From assembly GCA_902728285.1 (NCBI GenBank), contig CACVBU010000209.1, positions 6,574 through 70,573 on the forward strand: 64,000 nucleotides of DNA, read 5' to 3'. Of the stretch, positions 57,673 to 64,000 are shown in pieces. Every line of letters starts with the position of its first letter. The first letter of the stretch is position 1. The DNA comes from Clytia hemisphaerica. Taxonomy: Eukaryota > Cnidaria > Hydrozoa > Leptothecata > Clytiidae. The position numbers were made by a program, and so were the translations under genes. Under the pieces are notes generated by a model. The model did not search any database and was not told the DNA's origin. It saw only the letters and a program-made list of their open reading frames with translations.

Positions 57673-57923
57673 CTAGTAGCCCGTTCGTGGCTTTAAAATG
57701 AACGGGTTTGATTCATGGAATTTATGTGTTGATACAACGATCTCGAATGCCATCCCTACAAAACCGTAGGTAGTAGCTTCATTCGTTTTAAAGGATGAAA
57801 AGATCTGGGCGGTGAAGTTAAGGTAAAAGCCAATATCCGATTCCGATGTTTCTTGAATATGAAGAAATGAGTATATGTCGTTTATCAAAGTTGTTGACAA
57901 CTTATCAAACCACACCGCTGTTC
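57673..57923 (-). CDS. candidate exon of an unrecognised gene
   Basis: The minus strand has the acceptor GCATCTAATGCAG, then 2 nt and an 82-residue frame containing TAVWFDKLSTTLINDIYSFL, SDIGFYLNFTAQIFSSF and FEIVVSTHKFHESNPFILKP, ending at TAG. Codon choice looks protein-coding. The upstream exon must end in phase 1 and was not found. It may belong to the same gene as 56623-56746 only if an internal donor is used, because its own frame stops. Confidence 0.45.
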
Positions 57924-58422
57924 CTGCATTAGATGCAATACTTGCAAATCAAAAGCACACAGATATTATTTTGTTTATTCTGCTTTGTCTCAGCAGAGAG
58001 GCGTATCTCCTTAAATGTCAGAAATAATTATAGAGTTCAAGGAGGCTATGAGGTATTCCTGTGTAAATGTTAAAAATCACTTCTAGACTACGTTTAATGC
58101 TGACCATTGTCAGAATTTAGAGAAATACAGTAGTAGTTCAAATTTTTTATCATTTCTTGTTATTTCGAATGGTTTTAGAGCCCGTGATCGTTACTGCATA
58201 GTAAAAAAAGCGGTTACGTTTGATATTGGCTAGGAAATACAACATCTTGCTGATTTCTAATCAAGTGCTAAACCCTTTTTAAAGAGGTCATACACTCATA
58301 AGATTTCACATGTCGAAGAGATTTAAAAAGATAGAATTTCAAATCTCACTCCACTCATTTTATGACAGAATAGCACTCACAAGATCACTCACAAGATGTG
58401 TGGGTTTAGTCAAATCAGTAAA

Positions 58423-58727
58423 CATCCCCTGTTCACAGCCCCACAACACTGGGACCCCTTCCCATTGGAAAAATTGGCCAAAATATCATCTCCTGTGGAA
58501 AATTATACTATAATTTTCGTCCCCACTGAAAACAATAAAAAAACGATCCTCGCTGCAAAGTATCATGCTCTTTTTCCCATCACCACTGAATTTTCTGACT
58601 TGAAAACAAAATAATTTAGATATCCCCATCCATAAATAAGAAATATGGGAAGATCAACCCCCAGTTTCATTCCGTTATTTCCTATCCCCACCGGAAAAAT
58701 CCTACCGGGTCTGTGAGAAAGGGGGTG
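58423..58727 (-). mobile_element. family B MITE with intact 8-bp target duplication
   Basis: 305 bp, from CATCCCCTGTTCACAGCCC to GGGTCTGTGAGAAAGGGGGTG, flanked on both sides by TCAGTAAA (58415-58422 and 58728-58735). The 8-bp duplication and ends starting CA fit the hAT superfamily. The interior is the reverse orientation of 34387-34689. Confidence 0.92.
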
Positions 58728-58859
58728 TCAGTAAAGTTGATGTCGTCTTTAAATTTACGAGAGAATTTATGTAAAATTGAAAAATTGTCTTTATTTTAAA
58801 CTTTTATAAAAACTTCTACATTTGAGACCTTCCCAAATCGAATTTCAATGACTCGAACC

Positions 58860-59075
58860 TTAATTCGAAGGTTTTTTCTGGTCCTTTGAAAGATCGTCTG
58901 TCTCTTTTTTGACATGTGTGAGTGAGAATTTTAGTGCAAATTCCTAAGAAATTGGTTGTTTTAGAGTTCCTGATGCCTTAAAATGTTCTTAACTTGTTTT
59001 TTTGTAATATTCTATTAATCAAAGATTTATGTATATAAATGCTTAAAAACTTATAAGGTTTGTTCTTATAAAAAA
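58860..59075 (-). mobile_element. family A MITE, diverged copy
   Basis: TTCCTAAGAAATTGGTTG, TGCCTTAAAATGTTCTTAAC and GGTTTGTTCTTATAAAAAAAG match the right part of the reversed family. The left end is not clear. Confidence 0.55.
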
Positions 59076-60062
59076 AGTGGAAAATTGAGAATTTCTTTCT
59101 TACTACAGAGGAAATACACTTGACTGCAACACCTGTATAGACAATTTACAGGTTTTGAATTCTTTATCCTAAATTTAGAAAAGATTTAGCCTGGTTCATC
59201 ATTTAGCCTGACCAATTAAGAACTCAAAAAGAAAAACATCTGCCAGTCTGATGCACATTGTAGCTGGAGGCAAGGAATTTATCCTATTTCCAATATCAAA
59301 AGTGTTGTTTAGTCCTTGTGGTCCCATAGATAATTACCGCATCATTAAACTCATTACACAAAACTCATCACATTTAATTAATTCAGGGGTAATTTCCTTT
59401 TGATGTTGGTTTTTTGAAAATACTTTGAAAATATCATACGCAACATCGTTTATTTTTCCAGCACTGGAGCCACAGTCAAACGGATTTGATGAAAATGTTT
59501 TCTCTCTCTTGGCAAAGGAAATTACATGTCTTTCTCTTTTATTCTTTTTTCATGGGTGAGATTTGTTTCACTAAATTTGAACTGTTGTAATTCATGTCTA
59601 TTATTTTTCAAAATCTAGTTCATTTAGACAATGTTAAGAATCGGCTTTGAGCCGAATTTTGTTTTTTGCTTCGGATGACTTTCAGGAATTTGCTGTGTAC
59701 TTTTTTTGTATGTTTATTCTCATCCTCTAGCGAAAAGAGTCTCTTATCAGGAATTATATGATATAGAGGTCTACGATTCTAAACAACATTTTTCTATCAG
59801 AATAATAGTATGTAAGAAAATAACAGTAAATTAAAGAAAGATTAACTGTAGAAGTTCGAATTAGAGAGAGCATTTGCAAGCCAATGTATGACATAAAAGT
59901 TTAAAAAGTCAGGTCATAGTTTCGGTAACTGGATATATGCAAAACGAGAGAGACAGTACTTAAGCTTGAAATTCGATCACTTTTTGGAATGAAACCTTTT
60001 TGTGAGAGAATGAGATGCGAATTTAGATAAATTAGCATCTGAAAACATGACGTCTTTTGCTC
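59076..60062. other. no gene recognised
   Basis: AT-rich sequence upstream of the candidate gene at 60063. No promoter motif stands out. Confidence 0.3.
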
Positions 60063-60541
60063 ATGAAAAGCTATATCACCGGTAAAAATCGCCCCACTGT
60101 GTTATGGTCCCGTTATGGTGAATGTATTGATGTCATGGATGGGGCATTCCATATTTCAGATTCTCTCAAAGTAAGTTGTTTATGTGGTTCACAACGCTAG
60201 TTCGATGTTCATCTAACATTCATGTATAAAGCATGAAATGAATTTGAAAAGAAAACTTGTGTCTGCTTCGTGGTAATTTTCATCTTAGCAATCCCTGTCT
60301 CACCGTTCTTGTATCAGATTTCCCATTCTCTAGTGGCGTTCGATTTAAGGCAATCTACCTAGAGCCGCCGTTAGTGTTATTCTATTATAAGAATCATAAA
60401 GAAGCACTGCGTTCGAGTTTGGATTTAAGGAGAACAGGCACGACGGAAATCTGGTACGGCGAACGAGTAAATTTAAGCGATTTTACCGATGAAGAGGAAA
60501 ATTTCGCCATTTTTTTGCCGTACCTGGTGCGTCGTACTTAG
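60063..60541 (+). CDS. candidate two-exon gene, unknown function
   Basis: ATG at 60063 (an in-frame TGA lies at 60048-60050) opens MKSYITGKNRPTVLWSRYGE then CIDVMDGAFHISDSLK and ends exactly at a consensus donor AAA/GTAAGT (60171). A second coding-like frame to a TAG at 60539-60541 reads AIYLEPPLVLFYYKNHKEAL then RSSLDLRRTGTTEIWYG and ends FLPYLVRRT. The only acceptor in the right phase is GATTTAAG/GCA at 60350; better acceptors (TATCAG, TCTCTAG) are out of phase. If joined, the product has about 99 residues. No domain, signal peptide or membrane segment is recognised. Confidence 0.4.
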
Positions 60542-60864
60542 AGAAGCAATCGTGTTTTCTTCAGACGACATGTTTTTCGCGAAAGGCTTATATTAAGTCC
60601 CACACAGACAGTTTTGGCGCATGGTTTCTATTGATCGTTATTTTAATATGATAAAGCACACAAGATGGTATCACATTCGATTTCTCACGCTGCCGACAAC
60701 ATCATAATTATAGAAACGAGCTTAAGGAATTCACGGTTGACTCAGCTTGTTTTACGTTTCTGAAAGTGCACCGTTTCGATCAATGAGTGAGGAAATATTG
60801 GGTGACTTGCTTTGGAAAGGTTGAAGATTCGCTTCTAGCCTTTAGATGTATTTTCGATTGCAGT

Positions 60865-60970
60865 AACAAGGGGATTACAACAAAGCGCGCTCATCTTTTA
60901 AAACCAATGAAATAGCGCGCGTGTTTGACGCTCATCGAACACGTGACATCATTTTTGTATCATGTCGCAT
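60865..60970 (+). repeat. direct repeat, copy 1 (partner at 61243-61320)
   Basis: GTAACAAGGGGATTACAA, ATGAAATAGCGCGCG, TTTGACGCTCATCG and ACGTGACATCAT are shared in order with the second copy. This copy is the more CpG-rich. Confidence 0.65.
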
Positions 60971-61242
60971 AATAGAAAAAACAACGAGCTAACACCTAAC
61001 AATTCATATTCCTTTACAATACTACATAGGTCTTGAAGTAGTTTTAAAATCGCCTAGACCACCATGCTGTTTTCTCAGTCACCCAAGCATTTCAAATTTT
61101 CGAACTTAAAAAGAATAGAAAGCAAAATCGCAGTCTAGTCAGATCAAAAGCTGGGCACACTCCCTATTATAAAGGAAACCCAACCCAGTCAAAGCAGTCA
61201 GAAGAGAGATCATTGGTGGATACTAGCAAAGGTTGTAACAAG

Positions 61243-61320
61243 GGGATTACAAATCTATGAAATAGCACGCATGTTTTACGCTCATTAAACGTGTGTCATC
61301 ATATTTATTATGTTGCAGAG
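61243..61320 (+). repeat. direct repeat, copy 2
   Basis: GTAACAAGGGGATTACAA, ATGAAATAGCACGCATG, TTTTACGCTCATTAAACG and GTGTCATCAT. Compared with copy 1, several CG have become CA or TG, as expected from decay of methylated CpG. Confidence 0.65.
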
Positions 61321-61672
61321 ATAAGGTAACATAATCCAACCTTAATTGGGTCTGGAATGTCCCTCCTGTTACTATGGTGATCTGAACGGGTTTGTCTAAC
61401 GTTTTGGGGGACAATAATTGATGGAGAGTAGGTTGTCTTTCAAATGATCTTGTTAACCCATGTTTGACGCGTCGCTAAAGCATTGAATTCAATTAAAAAC
61501 AATTTGCTTCCGGGTTGTGATTTAAGATTTATGTGTGTGTGTGGGTTCATTGATGTTTTGATAATTCGATTTGACTTGATAAAGATCTTTTAATAAATGA
61601 TATAATTGGTCATGCTACAGAGAAGGGCATCAGTTTTTTTAAACAACAAACCATGATGCTTTCAAGTTATAT

Positions 61673-61794
61673 ACCTTATTGGCCCTTTTTACAACGGCAC
61701 TTATTTGTGTTATTTTTGGGCTTGTGGTGTAATAAGGGCCGCCGTTAAAAGGGCCGGTGTTAAATTAGGGTCGGCGTAAAAAGGGCCGATAAGG
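61673..61794. mobile_element. family J MITE
   Basis: Flanked by TA. CCTTATTGGCCCTTTTTAC at the left is mirrored by GTAAAAAGGGCCGATAAGG at the right (one mismatch). The interior has GGTGTAATAAGGGCCGCCG, as in the 16780-17193 copies. Confidence 0.75.
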
Positions 61795-62384
61795 TAAGTG
61801 AATAGAACTGAGAACAATCGGTATTATTCTTTTTGAAGTTTTTCTTTTCTATGCTGACGAAGCAGAATCAACTACACAATTTCTCAAAATTTGTGCTCGC
61901 ACGGTCCCAACAGCGGAAAAGTTTTATTCTTTATTTTGTTAAAAAATACATTGTAAGCAAATTATAAGGATATACGATGCGTTAAAAGATGTCCTTTGAG
62001 AACCAAGTTTGTGTCATCTTCGGAAAATACAGACTTATAATTAAACCCTTATCACTTATTAACTTATCTCTATCCCCACACGCGATTTTTTTATCACTCG
62101 GTGTCGAGGGAAAAGCCGTGGTCGTCAAATCACCTATGTCTGTGCGGGCCAATCATGTAAATCCTTGGAAAAAGCCCTGCTGGAGCCAACGTACCAACGA
62201 TAGATATATACAAGCTTTGAACAAAGGATTGCTTGTGTTAACACAAGTTAATCCGTAGGGTATTTTATCGCTTAGGATTTGAAGTAGACACTAGTTTGTG
62301 AATGGACCTTTTGTTTGTGACGATAACATTGGCTCCAGCATGAGGTAGACAGGATACAGAACAAAGCACTGTACAGTGAGGCTG

Positions 62385-62645
62385 GGGGGGAGGGGAGGTT
62401 ACTGTGTTTGTGAAATCACGGAGGGTAACGCTCGATTTTTTTAAATCGGAAATTTTAGGGTCTAAAATTGAGGGGAAGGGAAACTTTTTTCAAGTTTAGC
62501 CCTTTTAGCGATACATATTGCATTATTGGAGTTTTGGATTTTTGTAACCCTTAGGGGGACTGCAATTAGATATTTTTTAATTGTGAGTTTTGCGATCCTA
62601 ATAGGTACATTGAAGGTCCAAAAAGGCACCCTTAAGGGCGGCATA
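62385..62645. mobile_element. poly-G element, diverged copy
   Basis: GGGGGGGAGGGGAGG at the left, TAACCCTTAGGGGGACTGC and GGCACCCTTAAGGGCGGC towards the right. The interior phrase ATACATATTGCATTATTGG recalls the 41048 element (ACATATTGCATTGG). Confidence 0.45.
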
Positions 62646-63540
62646 AACCCTAATCATAACTCGTTGTTTTTAGTCTGAATGATGAATCTACAAGGATAGA
62701 TATCATTTCAATCTATCTGAACCAATGAGACAAAAATTTTTGCAGACAAAATTTTGACCAGGTTCCTCAAGGTAAATAGCAAAGTAAATAGCATGGATCT
62801 CAAGGCTATTTTTACGGCTGATGTGTATAAATTTGATTTCTTAGCTATGTCAAACTCACGACTTCCACTCTCAGCCAAACTATTAGGGTCGTCTAATTTT
62901 TTGCCGACAAATTTCTTATGATAGAGCAAAGCTATTTTGACGCACAAGTTCAGTAGGCTGGGTACAGAAACTTAAGTAAAATAACTAAAATCCCCAATGG
63001 GTAAAGGTAGTTAAAGGAACTACAACACCCCTAAACACCAACGTCACAGATCGATAGCTGATTAATGTATATTTTATTTCTAAAGAGAAATCAGTTCAGT
63101 TGTTTTGTTTATTTGTTTATATCTGTTTTCTTGTTTATTTATCTGTCATCACTTTCAAAACAAGAGACATAATCAACAAATATTTACAAAGAATGGCACG
63201 CGCCATATAGACACTTAAAGAAACATGTTTTACTAAACCGCTAGACGCTGCGTTTGTTCATTCATAAAATTCTAAACACCTCAATCCTCTGCAGAGCAAA
63301 ACAAGCTAGATATAATTTAAAAGGACCTCCCCCAATTCACTGACCGAGTGGTGGTGGTGTATCGTTGCTAATATAAATAGAAACGAATTCAAAAGATTCA
63401 TTAAGCAAAAATTAGAACTTGGAAATCTGTTAAGCTTAATGGGAAGGGTTATCGTTTCAGGCTTATCCTTACTTAATAAAGATCAATCTTTTCATGCGAT
63501 ACGTTGTTCTTGTGCTTTGGTAGTAAAGCTACACAGTGTT
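62646..63540. other. no gene recognised
   Basis: AT-rich sequence with no bounded repeat and no exon. Confidence 0.3.
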
Positions 63541-63543
63541 TAA

Positions 63544-63771
63544 GCTCTAGTTTAGACGACCCACTTTTTGCCCTGCCTATTCTAATTGTTTGAGCAGACA
63601 AAAAGTGGGCACAAAGTTGGAGTTAAAATCTTTGCTTGAAAAGGGTCGAAAGAAGACATTGCATTGACTTCAAAAGAGGGCAATGCATTAACTTTAGACA
63701 GCCAACTTTATGCCCACTTTGACTAACAATTTGAATAGGCAGGGTGAAAAGTAGGCCGTCTAAACTAGAGC
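63544..63771. mobile_element. PIF/Harbinger-like MITE (TAA flanks)
   Basis: GCTCTAGTTTAGACGACCC with TTTTTGCCCTGCCTATTC at the left is mirrored by GAATAGGCAGGGTGAAAA with GGCCGTCTAAACTAGAGC at the right. TAA lies on both sides (63541-63543 and 63772-63774). A 3-bp TAA/TTA duplication is typical of PIF/Harbinger. Confidence 0.8.
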
Positions 63772-63810
63772 TAAGCCCTCCAATAATTTTTTCAAAGATG
63801 GGTTTTAAAA

Positions 63811-64000
63811 AGTGTACAAAGAGACGTTAAGATGGGTATCCTTGATATGATCAAAAGGGGGAGAATGAACTGGTTTGGTCACATCGCAAGAAGAGACCCG
63901 GCAATTTCAACTATGTGCACAAGGCTTATAAGCGTGATTTTAAGAAAAAGAAATGTCGTGGCCGTTCCCCTAAAAGATGGAGCGATCTAATCCGAGAAGA
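63811..64000 (+). pseudogene. C-terminal fragment of a non-LTR retrotransposon protein, frameshifted
   Basis: The plus strand reads VKMGILDMIKRGRMNWFGHI then ARRDP; a +1 shift near 63920 is then needed to read KRDFKKKKCRGRSPKRWSDL then IREE up to the window edge. The pattern RMNWFGHIARRDP followed by RGRSPKRWSDLIRE is the widespread tail of reverse transcriptases of LINE elements. The frameshift shows it is dead. Further sequence may lie to the right. Confidence 0.8.

Noticed and set aside
61989..62258. 89-residue forward frame with ATG (contains KAVVVKSPMSVRANHVNPW)
   Set aside because: Looks partly coding but has no domain, no clear promoter and no splice context; kept out of the gene list.

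Overview
The window looks like a 64 kb piece of an AT-rich invertebrate animal genome. The reasons are GT-AG introns, a FoxL2-type forkhead gene, a Notch-ligand (MNNL) domain, a Golgi carbohydrate sulfotransferase, and a very dense load of short non-autonomous DNA transposons. A cnidarian is my best guess, but nothing seen here settles the phylum. There are no bacterial operons, CRISPR arrays or intact viral genes.

Genes, left to right. (1) A three-exon carbohydrate sulfotransferase (+, 4678-7578) with all splice phases resolved. (2) An intronless FoxL2-type transcription factor (-, 13685-14905). (3) A four-exon secreted Notch-ligand-like protein (-, 31343-29466) whose reading frame stops just after the first two cysteines of a DSL-like segment. 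(4) An unrecognised multi-exon gene on the minus strand (about 36392-34909) with two phase-compatible splice junctions. (5) Several unrecognised candidate exons in the last 11 kb (53.97, 56.6, 57.7 and 60.06-60.54 kb). (6) At the right edge, the frameshifted C-terminal end of a non-LTR retrotransposon protein. The genes are unrelated in function and there is no sign of a cluster.

Most of the rest is repeats. I name the families A to M here for convenience. A: mariner-like elements with CACGTTTTTT-ATAAGAAC ends flanked by TA. B: hAT-like elements with CACCCCCTTCTCACAG ends; one copy has a perfect 8-bp target duplication. C: 88-98 bp near-palindromes with CCCAGCTGGCACACAA ends and 2-bp flanking repeats. 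D: two foldbacks of about 650 bp, mostly inverted repeat, lying in opposite orientations. M: TA-flanked elements rich in GCCGCGCGG motifs, one lying just upstream of the sulfotransferase start codon. There are also a piggyBac-like element with TTAA flanks inside a sulfotransferase intron, a TAA-flanked PIF-like element, poly-G-ended elements, a duplicated tRNA-Leu-like SINE, two other tRNA-derived relics, and tandem arrays of about 124 bp, about 177 bp and about 50 bp.

All splice sites were read by eye from GT/AG consensus, phase and codon content. Transcript data would be needed to confirm them.
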